Of a DNA stretch of 64,000 nt, positions 24,259 through 32,982 are shown piece after piece (position 1 is the first letter of the stretch; each line of letters starts with the position of its first letter). Both the position numbers and the translations under genes were made by a program. A model generated the notes under the pieces. The model was given only the letters and a program-made list of their open reading frames with translations, searched no databases and was not told the DNA's origin. Source of the DNA: Ignavibacteria bacterium (GTDB lineage: Bacteria > Bacteroidota > Ignavibacteria > Ignavibacteriales > Ignavibacteriaceae). The stretch covers positions 1-64,000 of the forward strand of contig JAJTBZ010000071.1 of assembly GCA_021286645.1 (NCBI GenBank), given 5' to 3'.

Positions 24259-27078
24259 TTACTTCATTAACACCATTTTCTTAACTGATGTAAAACTACC
24301 CGATTTTATCTGATAGTAATAGACGCCGCTTGAAAGATTCTTCGCATTGAATGGCACTTCGTAAGTGCCTGCATTCTGGTATTCATTCAGCAGAGTAACT
24401 ACCTCTTTACCAAGCACATCGAATATTTTCAATGTAGTAATGTTACCCGAGGTTAACTGATAACGAATCATCGTTGTCGGGTTAAACGGATTCGGGTAAT
24501 TCTGCTCCAGCGCGTATGCAGTAGGTTTATACGTGAGGTTATTTTCATCTTTAACCGCAATTAAACCCGGTTCTGGGGTAGGTAATTTTACGCTGGTGTA
24601 AATATGAAATTCACCTGGCTGCAGATTGATTTGTGAACCGGTATTTGAAACGTTGTATGAAGTTCCGGTGAAATAGTCATACCAGGTACCAGTTGACTGG
24701 AAATTACCCGCGATAGAACTGGCAGTAACACCGAAATTGCCAACGATTACCACGTTCATTGAAGAATGTGACAATACCAGGCGCTTTGTATAATTGCCTA
24801 AATCGTATGAAAAATTATCTGTATTAAATGCAGGGTAATTCTTTTTTAGCTTAATTAATTCTGCGAATGTTTTGTACAGTCTGATCCGTTTTGAATCGTT
24901 GTAGTAAGACCACAGAATTGGTTTGTTGCCAACTCTGCCATTGGAATTAATGCTGGTATCGTAGCCAAGCTCGCCAAATTGCCAGAGCATTTTTGGCCCC
25001 GGTATAGTAAAGAAAAATGCACCGGCGGCTTTCATTCTGTCAAGGGCAGTTCCAAGATCTTTAACGTTATAGTTTCCACTTGAGTTACCCCAGGTAAGGT
25101 TTTTATACATCAGTCGCTCTTCATCGTGCGATTCCATATAGCCCACGAGGTTTTGTTTTGACCAACCACGAGCTTTATAGGTAACCCACGACAGGTCAGA
25201 GCTATATCCCATAGTAGCTTCGTTATAAGGATCGGTCATTTTTCCCCAAAGGAGCATACCGTAATTAGCTAATTCCTGCTCTTCGCCGTTGTCACCGAGA
25301 TGCTCGAGTATAACGTAAGCGCTGGCATCGGTTGACCAAATTTTATCTGCCATTCTTTTCAGCAGCGCGACACGTGATGCATCATATGCACCCCACGCGT
25401 TTACATCGCTTCCGGTATTTTTCTGGGTAAAACCTTTACTCAAATCAAAACGGAAACCATCAACTTTGTACTCTGTTAACAAATATTTCAGAGTGTTGTC
25501 CATATAGTCTTTGGTAGCCTGGCTTTCGTGGTTGAAATCATAACCAACACTATACGGGTGGGTAGCGTCAACATTAAAGTACGGATTATAGCTGGCGGGT
25601 TTACCGGCGGCGGCATCCCACCAGAGGCGAACCATAGGATTATTGCCAAAAGCATGATTGAAAACGACATCCATAATAACCGCAATACCATTGGCGTGGC
25701 ATAAATCAACTAATCGTTTCAGTTCGCCGCGCGGGCCATAGTATTTATCAATGGCACCATGCAATGCAGGGTTGTAGCCCCAGCTTTCGTTTCCATCAAA
25801 TTCGTTTACCGGCATTAATTCCAGGGCGTTTATACCGAGGCGTTTCAGGTATCCAATTGAATCGGCAATTGATTTGTATGAATGCGAGGCAATAAAATCC
25901 CTGATAAGCAATTCATAAATAATCAGGTTCTCTTTTGCCGGGCGTTGGTACCCGCTGGCCTGCCAGTTGTAGCTGCCCTGCCCGGTCTGTAATACGCTGA
26001 CGAGTTGACTTGTTTTTGAAGCAGGGTATGGTTTTAATGAAGGATACACTGCATCGGGTATATACTTGTCATTCCACGGATCGAGTACAATTTCACTATA
26101 AGGGTCGGGTACTCTCATGGCGCCATCAACAAAGAACTGATAGCCATATTGGGTTCCGGGAATTAAATTGTTTATTGTAACCCACCATCTTTGACCATCA
26201 GGGGTACGGGTCATTGCCAGTTCCGGAAGGGCATCCCAATTTGAAAAATCGCCAATTACATAAATGTAATTTTTCATTGGCGCGTGTAGAACCAGGGTAA
26301 CCGAGGTATTGTTCGAGTTATAGTTGATACCGTCTTTCATTCCGGTGGGAACAGCTCCCTGAGCAGGTGCCGACGGGCGAACGGTAATACCAAAAGAATC
26401 GCGTTTCGTTTCAGTTCCGTTTGAAGCAACTGCGGTTATCATTTTTCTACCGGTAGTGGTAGGCGTGTAATCGTAGCTGATTGTACTGCCATTGGAGGTT
26501 TGTATGAGCTGCCCGTCGATATATAGTGATAACGAGGTAGCTTGTGAAGCCTGAATTTTTACCGGAACGGTAGTATTGGCAGTAACTATATAAGGCAGAC
26601 CGCTGGGAGCCGAAACGGCAACCAAGAATCCGGAACCGCCTAAAGGCAGGAAGATATCGCCACCACTGGCTGTTTTTCCCTCTTTATATGTGGGACCGGT
26701 TTCACTACGGAAAACGAAACAGATGTTTGTAATGGTTTCGCTCGCCGGAACTCCGTAAAAAGCACGGATTGATGGGCTTACCTTGAATTGGTATAAATCA
26801 GTTCCGATACGGGTCAGTTTTGTTTCCGGGGTGTTTACTCCCCAGTTGGTTTTAACATAACGCCACGCTGAAGAAGTAGGACTTAAATTGGTAAGTACAC
26901 CGGTATGTGCATATACTTCACCGGTATAACCCTTTAAGCCCGCGTTGCCCTGTGTGGCATCAAATACTACGGTTATGGAATCCGAATCCTGCGCGAAATA
27001 CGGGGTCCATTGTATTAATTGCCCCTGCGCGAATACCATGCAGGATATCAGCAGGAACAAGGTTGTAAGTTTTTTCAT
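24259..27078 (-). CDS. Secreted GH13 alpha-amylase family protein with type IX secretion sorting domain
   Basis: 939 residues: signal peptide (1-19), strand-rich accessory domains, a CBM48-like domain (about 250-345; NYIYVIGDFSNWDALPELAM), then the GH13 barrel (about 380-800). Catalytic motifs: DVVFNHAFG (region I, about 466), DGFRFDLSKG with the nucleophile Asp (about 543), YVILEHLGD with the acid/base Glu (about 589), and MESHDEERL (about 649). The C-terminus (about 855-939) is a T9SS type A sorting domain: LEQNYPNPFNPTT, then GVYYYQIKSGSFTSVKKMVLMK. It degrades or remodels alpha-glucans outside the cell. Substrate within GH13 is not resolved. Confidence 0.9.
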   Translation of the reverse strand: MKKLTTLFLLISCMVFAQGQLIQWTPYFAQDSDSITVVFDATQGNAGLKGYTGEVYAHTGVLTNLSPTSSAWRYVKTNWGVNTPETKLTRIGTDLYQFKVSPSIRAFYGVPASETITNICFVFRSETGPTYKEGKTASGGDIFLPLGGSGFLVAVSAPSGLPYIVTANTTVPVKIQASQATSLSLYIDGQLIQTSNGSTISYDYTPTTTGRKMITAVASNGTETKRDSFGITVRPSAPAQGAVPTGMKDGINYNSNNTSVTLVLHAPMKNYIYVIGDFSNWDALPELAMTRTPDGQRWWVTINNLIPGTQYGYQFFVDGAMRVPDPYSEIVLDPWNDKYIPDAVYPSLKPYPASKTSQLVSVLQTGQGSYNWQASGYQRPAKENLIIYELLIRDFIASHSYKSIADSIGYLKRLGINALELMPVNEFDGNESWGYNPALHGAIDKYYGPRGELKRLVDLCHANGIAVIMDVVFNHAFGNNPMVRLWWDAAAGKPASYNPYFNVDATHPYSVGYDFNHESQATKDYMDNTLKYLLTEYKVDGFRFDLSKGFTQKNTGSDVNAWGAYDASRVALLKRMADKIWSTDASAYVILEHLGDNGEEQELANYGMLLWGKMTDPYNEATMGYSSDLSWVTYKARGWSKQNLVGYMESHDEERLMYKNLTWGNSSGNYNVKDLGTALDRMKAAGAFFFTIPGPKMLWQFGELGYDTSINSNGRVGNKPILWSYYNDSKRIRLYKTFAELIKLKKNYPAFNTDNFSYDLGNYTKRLVLSHSSMNVVIVGNFGVTASSIAGNFQSTGTWYDYFTGTSYNVSNTGSQINLQPGEFHIYTSVKLPTPEPGLIAVKDENNLTYKPTAYALEQNYPNPFNPTTMIRYQLTSGNITTLKIFDVLGKEVVTLLNEYQNAGTYEVPFNAKNLSSGVYYYQIKSGSFTSVKKMVLMK

Positions 27079-27111
27079 GATTAGTGTGCCTCTCAGTGAT
27101 AGATATAGTGA

Positions 27112-27945
27112 TTATTTAAATTGCTCAATTGATGGCTTCCCTGCCTCTGCCCATGCTTTGTAAATAATTGCCTCAAGACATGAAGCGGCGGAGGACAGGC
27201 GCTCTACGGTAAGGTTACGGGTATAATTCCACATAATGGTATAATACTCTTCGTTAAATTTCCCCTTGGTTTCGCCGGTTGCAACAGAATCGGCATAAAA
27301 AATTACCGGGAACAAAACATGGGTGTCGTGCAGCATAGTCACGATAGTTGTTTTAATATCAGTAGTAATCGGATACTGGTTGATATAACATAATTCTGAA
27401 ATTTTAGTGAAATACTGTTCAACCATATTTGATTCATATCTCATATGAATCCCCTTCTGATGTGAAAGCTGTCCGTCATAGTTGGTAATCATATGCATTG
27501 GTTGGTGTGCATCACCCACATAGTGTGCAATATCTGCCAACATCTGTATAGTATGTTTTTTGCTATGATCTTTCATGGCCTGCACAAGTTTCGTGTAAGT
27601 ATCCTCGAGTGCCCAGGGCAGTACACCCATTTTCAGAACTGTTTCTGCGGTGTAGCTCTTTTCCAGTGCCTTGCGGTCAATAGAGAATGTTCCGGTTTTA
27701 AATTCCTTGTAAAAGTCACCATCGATATAGTGTTTGGGGCCTTCAGTTTTATCTTCACGCTTACGGGTATCGGGTTCTATACACTTATCAACAACAGAAG
27801 AGAACCATGGTGTAAATTGTTTCATTTCTGCCGGGAGGGCGTTCAGTGCATTCTTTGTAATCAATTTATGCCCATCTTCTCCCCAAGGATAAATAAAAGA
27901 GGTGAATAGGGAGAGTAAGAAGATGAGTTGGGTTAGTTTGTTCAT
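27112..27945 (-). CDS. S1/P1 nuclease family (zinc-dependent) secreted protein
   Basis: 277 residues with a signal peptide (about 1-20) ending just before WGEDGHKLIT. In S1/P1 nucleases and the related phospholipase C, the mature N-terminal Trp and the nearby His bind zinc. Further ligands: HYVGDAHQPMHMI (His, Asp, His) and GIHMRYESNMVEQY. Length and motif order fit the superfamily, with single-strand-specific nuclease or phospholipase activity. It overlaps yjbQ by 4 bp (ATGA) and precedes the amylase gene by 33 bp. Confidence 0.85.
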   Translation of the reverse strand: MNKLTQLIFLLSLFTSFIYPWGEDGHKLITKNALNALPAEMKQFTPWFSSVVDKCIEPDTRKREDKTEGPKHYIDGDFYKEFKTGTFSIDRKALEKSYTAETVLKMGVLPWALEDTYTKLVQAMKDHSKKHTIQMLADIAHYVGDAHQPMHMITNYDGQLSHQKGIHMRYESNMVEQYFTKISELCYINQYPITTDIKTTIVTMLHDTHVLFPVIFYADSVATGETKGKFNEEYYTIMWNYTRNLTVERLSSAASCLEAIIYKAWAEAGKPSIEQFK

Positions 27946-28367
27946 TTTTTTGTTCCTGTAAGCTGAATGATAATTGTTCTGTTTCGGGGGTGGATATCGA
28001 AGTCGATAAGAATAAATTGCTGCCAGGTGCCTAATAGAAGTTGCCTGTCTTTAAAAGGCACTTGAAGACTTGGCCCCTGAATGGCTGCTCTTACATGCGA
28101 GTGCCCATTCCCATCATGCCATGTTTGATCGTGCATATATTTATGATGCGATGGTACAATGGACTCGAAGAACTGGGGATAATCTGCTTTTAAACCCGGT
28201 TCATATTCAATAGTAGTAATACCGGCAGTTGAGCCTACTGCAAAGATAAGCGCGCTGCCTTCAACAAAACCCTGAGAAGTAATCAGATCTTTTACGAGGT
28301 ACGTAATATCTGATATTTCTCCGTTACCTTTTGTTGGTACGTAAATTTCTTCTGTTAAAATGTCCAT
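27942..28367 (-). CDS. YjbQ family protein (UPF0047)
   Basis: 141 residues from the ATG at 28367; a longer frame to 28445 would start upstream of the likely promoter and lacks family similarity. Family motifs: FAVGSTAGITTIEYEPGL, DQTWHDGNGHSHVRAAIQGPS and the C-terminal LGTWQQFILIDFD. YjbQ proteins are small beta-barrel trimers with a reported weak thiamine-phosphate synthase activity; their true role is unclear. It is the first gene of the leftward yjbQ-nuclease-amylase group. Confidence 0.9.
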   Translation of the reverse strand: MDILTEEIYVPTKGNGEISDITYLVKDLITSQGFVEGSALIFAVGSTAGITTIEYEPGLKADYPQFFESIVPSHHKYMHDQTWHDGNGHSHVRAAIQGPSLQVPFKDRQLLLGTWQQFILIDFDIHPRNRTIIIQLTGTKK

Positions 28368-28387
28368 AATAATAAATAAAATAACTT

Positions 28388-28419
28388 TAAATCTAAGAAA
28401 GCGTGAATGATTTAACAAG
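28388..28419 (-). promoter_or_regulatory. Promoter of yjbQ
   Basis: On the minus strand: CTTG (28419-28416), 20 bp, TAGATTTA (28395-28388). Fits the Bacteroidota promoter form and supports the start at 28367. Confidence 0.45.
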
Positions 28420-28452
28420 GCACGAAAAAAGGATAAAATTTGCAAAAGAATA

Positions 28453-28484
28453 CTTGACCTTAAGTAATGAAATCTCTATCTTCT
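28453..28484 (+). promoter_or_regulatory. Possible promoter of the XylR_N-V4R gene
   Basis: CTTG (28453-28456), 20 bp, TATCTTCT (28477-28484). The transcript would start near 28490, which supports the start codon at 28517 over the in-frame ATG at 28403. Confidence 0.35.
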
Positions 28485-28516
28485 GCCGAAGCTCACAAAA
28501 TAAGGTAAGGTGTGTT

Positions 28517-29125
28517 ATGAAAGTAACCGATTTCAATCTCCAAAAGGATCTGACCTTTAATCTGCAGACAGGAAACACGGTATTCCACGATTCCCGACTG
28601 GTGATTTTCTCTGCTGATGCAATAGGGTTGTTGCGGCAAAACCTGATTGAGCTGCTGGGATTTGAGAGGGCGCGCCGTTTTTTTCTTCGTTTCGGTTTTC
28701 AAAATGGATATTCTGATTTTATGCAGATAAAATTGAATTATTCATTTGATACGGAAATGGATTTACTTGCATCCGGTCCGGTACTCCATACATGGGAAGG
28801 CATTGTACAGGCCACCCCAAAGGAAATATCATTTGACCGGGATAAAGGGGAATTCTTTTTTACCGGGGTTTGGACAAATTCATATGAGGCGGAACAGCAT
28901 TTATCCTACTACCATGAAACTTCTGAACCCGTGTGTTGGAGCCTTATGGGATATGCTTCCGGCTGGTGCACGGCATTTTTCGGCAGTCCGTTAATTGCCA
29001 TTGAACCAGTATGTATGGGTAAGGGCGACCCGCACTGTGAATGGAAGATTCAACCACCAGATAAATGGGGCGACGAGGCGAAACCGTACATAGATGCTTT
29101 ATCAGATTTATTGAATAAGAGGTGA
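28517..29125 (+). CDS. Free-standing XylR_N-V4R ligand-sensing protein
   Basis: 202 residues from ATG 28517. Residues about 5-105 match the N-terminal sensing domain of aromatic-responsive regulators such as XylR/DmpR (LVIFSADAIGLLRQNLIELLG, RRFFLRFGFQNGYSDF). Residues about 110-190 match V4R, including the metal-site cysteines in CWSLMGYASGWCTAFFGSPLIAIEPVCMGKGDPHCEWKI (shown here as the span 28930-29050). In the usual architecture these domains are fused to a sigma-54 AAA+ activator and a DNA-binding tail; both are absent here and the gene ends cleanly. It may act by binding a separate partner, possibly the 64-residue protein encoded 3 bp downstream. Confidence 0.8.
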   Translation: MKVTDFNLQKDLTFNLQTGNTVFHDSRLVIFSADAIGLLRQNLIELLGFERARRFFLRFGFQNGYSDFMQIKLNYSFDTEMDLLASGPVLHTWEGIVQATPKEISFDRDKGEFFFTGVWTNSYEAEQHLSYYHETSEPVCWSLMGYASGWCTAFFGSPLIAIEPVCMGKGDPHCEWKIQPPDKWGDEAKPYIDALSDLLNKR

Positions 29126-29128
29126 TTT

Positions 29129-29323
29129 ATGGGTGAGAAATTGCTCCGTTATTATAAGTTTGTTGCAGAAGAAAAAGGAATTGGCGGTAAACTGGAACTG
29201 GCGAAAAAAACCAAAATCCCTTCCAGCCTTGCAGCATTGCAACCCGATTCCAAGGAGAATGTAGCCATGTTCATCCAGGCGGTAAAGGAAATTACCGGAA
29301 AGACACTTTCATTGGATCAATGA
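29129..29323 (+). CDS. Small hypothetical protein, 64 residues
   Basis: Family not recognised. The sequence is Lys-rich and helical (LLRYYKFVAEEKGIGGKLELAKKT, then KENVAMFIQAVKEITGKTL). It starts 3 bp after the XylR_N-V4R stop and has a GAGGTG SD within the end of that gene, so both are very probably made together. A regulatory partner is a reasonable guess from the position, nothing more. Confidence 0.65.
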   Translation: MGEKLLRYYKFVAEEKGIGGKLELAKKTKIPSSLAALQPDSKENVAMFIQAVKEITGKTLSLDQ

Positions 29324-29364
29324 CGCGTATTTTCCCATCATTCAAACTTCTGCGGGAATTTTTT

Positions 29365-29402
29365 GCTCATCATCGGCGGCTGTACGCTCTCCGATGATGA
29401 GC
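29365..29402. repeat. Perfect 12-bp inverted repeat without T-run
   Basis: GCTCATCATCGG (29365-29376) and CCGATGATGAGC (29391-29402) pair perfectly around a 14-nt loop. The T-run lies before the stem on the + strand, so it does not have terminator form on either strand. It may stabilise the mRNA end or bind a protein. Confidence 0.55.
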
Positions 29403-29461
29403 CTTCACACACTCTTCAGTAAGAATCATGCTATGTCCCTAATTTTTTGTAGTTTTATATT

Positions 29462-30382
29462 ATGAGACGACGGGACTTTATTTCTACACTTGGCTTCGGT
29501 TTACTTGGGTTGGCAACAGCCAAAGGCCAAACTACCGATACACACACTAATGATTTTAATCTGCTGACACCGCGACCAGATACCTGGGACCCGCGGAAAA
29601 TTACGCTTACATGGCTAGGACACTCAACTATTTTACTTAATATATATGGTACTGTTATACTTACAGATCCCGTATTGTTTCAGCAAATCGGAGTGTACTT
29701 TTTAGGGGTTACCTGGGGGCCTTCGCGCTATACGCCTTGCGCTTTGCCACCAGAGCAAATACCCCGGCCGGATCTGGTATTACTTTCACACGGACACATG
29801 GATCATACGGATCTGCGTTCTTTACAATGGCTTACAAATACCTATCCAGAACAGATAACGTGTCTATGTGCTGCAAATACCAGTGATCTGGTTGAAGACA
29901 TGCGGTGGAAAAACATGCAAGAACTCGATTGGAGGCAGACATTCTCACTGGGTTCGTTAGTAATTCAGGCTTTGGAAGTTAGACATTTTGGCTGGAGATT
30001 TCCCTGGGAGAAAGACCGCTCCCGCGGCCATAGTCAAGGAAGAAGTTTTAATGCGTACTTATTGGAATCAAACGGTAAACGGGTTTTGTTCGGCGGAGAT
30101 ACTGCATTTACTGATTTGTTTAAAACACAATCAGTCCGGGCAGATATAGCAATAATGCCTGTTGGCGCATATATGCCCTGGCGAATGAATCACTGCACAC
30201 CGGAAGAGTCATTAAATATGGCACAAGATATGCAAGTAAATACTTTTATTCCGATCCACTACTTTACTTTTCATCAGGGCCGTGAACCGGTTTTCGAACC
30301 CCTGCATCGAATTAAAACGGAAATTGGAAAATATTCGATGACTTTAGGATTGGATACATTGGGAGGGACATTCAGTTTGTAA
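29462..30382 (+). CDS. Tat-exported metallo-beta-lactamase fold hydrolase
   Basis: 306 residues. The N-terminus [21 protein letters not shown] is a twin-arginine signal. The MBL fold follows with [15 protein letters not shown], the metal motif [15 protein letters not shown] (HxHxDH), [18 protein letters not shown] and a final HYFTF. This order fits the UlaG/NAPE-PLD-like branch. Tat export implies it folds with its metals in the cytoplasm before reaching the periplasm. Substrate unknown. It stands alone between the hairpin at 29365 and aconitase. Confidence 0.87.
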   Translation: MRRRDFISTLGFGLLGLATAKGQTTDTHTNDFNLLTPRPDTWDPRKITLTWLGHSTILLNIYGTVILTDPVLFQQIGVYFLGVTWGPSRYTPCALPPEQIPRPDLVLLSHGHMDHTDLRSLQWLTNTYPEQITCLCAANTSDLVEDMRWKNMQELDWRQTFSLGSLVIQALEVRHFGWRFPWEKDRSRGHSQGRSFNAYLLESNGKRVLFGGDTAFTDLFKTQSVRADIAIMPVGAYMPWRMNHCTPEESLNMAQDMQVNTFIPIHYFTFHQGREPVFEPLHRIKTEIGKYSMTLGLDTLGGTFSL

Positions 30383-30534
30383 AAAAATGTTCCAAGATTT
30401 TCACTGTTCGGAAATACACCTGGAATTCGGAGACAGGAATTGCTTGTTTCGAGATGAACAGGGAACAATTTCGCATTACTTTTTGTATATTTAACTGTAC
30501 TGTTATGAATCAACTTCAAAATGAAAGAGGCAAT

Positions 30535-32784
30535 ATGGCAGCAAATATTGAGATGATCACCAAACTTTATAACTCTTACCGCGAAAAAGTGGCCCAGGCA
30601 CGAGCTGTTTTGGCGCGACCAATGACTTACACAGAAAAAATTCTCTACGCGCATCTTTGGGAAAAAGCAGAAAAAGCACTCTCCAGAGGAGTTGATTATG
30701 CAGATTTAGCCCCTGATCGAGTCGCGATGCAGGATGCTACTGCTCAAATGGCATTGCTGCAATTTATGTCAGCCGGCAGAAAATCTGTCGCTGTTCCTTC
30801 AACAGTACATTGTGACCATTTAATCCAGGCACAGATTGGTGCATCGGAGGATTTAACAAAGGCTTCGACAGAAAATAAAGAAGTTTACGAATTCCTTGGA
30901 AGCGTGAGTAGTAAATATGGAATCGGATTTTGGCAGCCCGGAGCCGGAATTATTCATCAGGTTGTTTTAGAAAACTACGCTTTCCCGGGTGGAATGATGA
31001 TCGGAACAGATTCGCATACTCCGAACGCGGGCGGCCTGGGAATGGTGGCCATTGGCGTTGGCGGTGCGGATGCAGTTGACGTGATGGCAGGGATGTCTTG
31101 GGAATTGAAATGGCCAAAACTAATAGGTATTCATCTTACCGGTAAACTTTCGGGCTGGGCCTCACCGAAAGATGTGATCCTAAAAGTTGCCGGGTTACTA
31201 ACAGTTAAAGGCGGTACCGGTGCGATTGTGCAATATTTTGGAGAGGGAGCCGAGTCACTTTCATGTACCGGTAAAGGAACTATTTGTAATATGGGCGCTG
31301 AAATTGGCGCGACTACCTCAATATTCTCTTTCGATGAGAAAATGGCTGAATACCTTGAGTCAACCGGTCGCAAGGATGTTGCTGACTTAGCCCGCGGCTT
31401 AAAGGATATATTGGCAGATGATCCGGAAGTACTGCTTGACCCGGCAAAGTATTATGATCAGGTATACGAAATTAATCTTTCTGAACTTGAACCGCATCTG
31501 AATGGGCCATTTACCCCCGACTTAGCCATTCCTATTTCAAAAATGAAGGAAGTAGTTAAGGAAAAAGGTTATCCGGAAAAAATGAGTGTTGGTTTGATTG
31601 GAAGCTGTACAAACTCGAGTTATGAAGACATCGACCGCGCTGCAAGCTTGGCCCGGCAGGCGGCACAGAAAAAAGTTACGGCAAAGTCTCAATTAAGCAT
31701 TACACCCGGAAGCGAACAGGTGCGGAAAACAACGGAACGTGATGGCCTGTTACAGGCACTGGAATCAATAGGTGGTGTTGTACTTGCTAACGCGTGCGGC
31801 CCATGTATAGGTATGTGGAAGCGTATGGATGTAGCGGCGGGAGAGCCGAACTCGATAGTTACCTCATTTAACAGAAATTTTGCCAAGAGAAATGACGGTA
31901 ATCCTGGTACATTGGCATTCGTTGCCAGCCCTGAAATAACCACAATGCTCGCGATAGCGGGAACGTTAACTTTTAATCCAATGACTGATACGTTAATTAA
32001 TGACGAAGGAGTGGAAGTTAGTTTCGATGCCCCTGTCGGTGCGGAATTACCCTCCAAAGGATTCATTGGAGCCGGGGCGGGTTTTATAGCGCCTCCGGAA
32101 GATGGTTCAGCCGTTCAGGTGCTGATTCAACCGGAAAGCCAGAGACTACAGGTGCTGGCGCCTTTTAAACCTTGGGAAGGTACCGATTTGGAAGATATGG
32201 CGGTACTGGTTAAGGTAAAGGGTAAATGCACAACTGATCATATCTCTATGGCGGGGCCTTGGCTAAAATATCGCGGCCATCTTGATAATATATCCAATAA
32301 TATGTTTATTGGCGCGCTCAACGCATATAGCAATGAAATCGGAACTACAAAAAATCTGTTTACCGGTGAAACAAAATCGATACCCGAAGTTGCCCGTGAT
32401 TATAAAGCACGTGGTAAGTTCTGGGTTGTAATTGGTGACGAAAACTATGGTGAAGGCTCAAGCCGGGAACATGCTGCCCTTGAACCCCGTTTCCTGGGTG
32501 GACGGGCAATTATTGTAAAGAGTTTTGCCCGGATCCATGAAACAAATTTGAAAAAACAGGGAATGCTGCCACTTACATTTGCCAATCCCGCGGATTATGA
32601 CAAAATTGTAGATGGCGATTCAGTTTCAATTACGGGCCTGACAACTTTTGCTCCGGGTACACCTCTTGAACTTATTGTTAAACATTCGAACGGAACTTCG
32701 GAATCAATTCTACTCAATCATACGTTCAATGAACGGCAGATAGAGTGGTTTAAAGCCGGAAGCGCCCTGAATTTAATAGGTTAA
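30535..32784 (+). CDS. Aconitate hydratase
   Basis: Interconverts citrate and isocitrate in the TCA cycle. 749 residues from the ATG at 30535 (AGAGG just upstream); the frame extends to 30454 but without SD support. The size and motifs fit the mitochondrial-type aconitase. It shows [27 protein letters not shown] and the 4Fe-4S ligands in SCTNSSYED and ACGPCIGMW. The swivel domain has [26 protein letters not shown]. It is monocistronic, with a terminator just after. Confidence 0.95.
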   Translation: MAANIEMITKLYNSYREKVAQARAVLARPMTYTEKILYAHLWEKAEKALSRGVDYADLAPDRVAMQDATAQMALLQFMSAGRKSVAVPSTVHCDHLIQAQIGASEDLTKASTENKEVYEFLGSVSSKYGIGFWQPGAGIIHQVVLENYAFPGGMMIGTDSHTPNAGGLGMVAIGVGGADAVDVMAGMSWELKWPKLIGIHLTGKLSGWASPKDVILKVAGLLTVKGGTGAIVQYFGEGAESLSCTGKGTICNMGAEIGATTSIFSFDEKMAEYLESTGRKDVADLARGLKDILADDPEVLLDPAKYYDQVYEINLSELEPHLNGPFTPDLAIPISKMKEVVKEKGYPEKMSVGLIGSCTNSSYEDIDRAASLARQAAQKKVTAKSQLSITPGSEQVRKTTERDGLLQALESIGGVVLANACGPCIGMWKRMDVAAGEPNSIVTSFNRNFAKRNDGNPGTLAFVASPEITTMLAIAGTLTFNPMTDTLINDEGVEVSFDAPVGAELPSKGFIGAGAGFIAPPEDGSAVQVLIQPESQRLQVLAPFKPWEGTDLEDMAVLVKVKGKCTTDHISMAGPWLKYRGHLDNISNNMFIGALNAYSNEIGTTKNLFTGETKSIPEVARDYKARGKFWVVIGDENYGEGSSREHAALEPRFLGGRAIIVKSFARIHETNLKKQGMLPLTFANPADYDKIVDGDSVSITGLTTFAPGTPLELIVKHSNGTSESILLNHTFNERQIEWFKAGSALNLIG

Positions 32785-32792
32785 TATTTCTG

Positions 32793-32822
32793 CCGGGGGC
32801 GGTACAACCGCCTCCGGTTTGT
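32793..32822 (+). terminator. Probable terminator of the aconitase gene
   Basis: An 11-bp stem (32793-32803 with 32807-32817, one wobble) with a 3-nt loop, followed by TTTGTATATT. Confidence 0.6.
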
Positions 32823-32982
32823 ATATTCTACTCGATAACCTGCCACGGTTGCATATTTACCCAAACAATCTTGTACGTCATGGAAATTTCCATTTTTTTT
32901 GCAATAAGTACTGCATAAATTGGGAAAAGAATTATTTCATTCTTCATAAAATCATCTGAAAATGAGTTTAAGGATAAGCAAT

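Noticed and set aside
28403-28516. N-terminal extension of the V4R protein
   Set aside because: The start at 28403 is upstream of the promoter at 28453-28484, and the domain begins at the Met coded at 28517.
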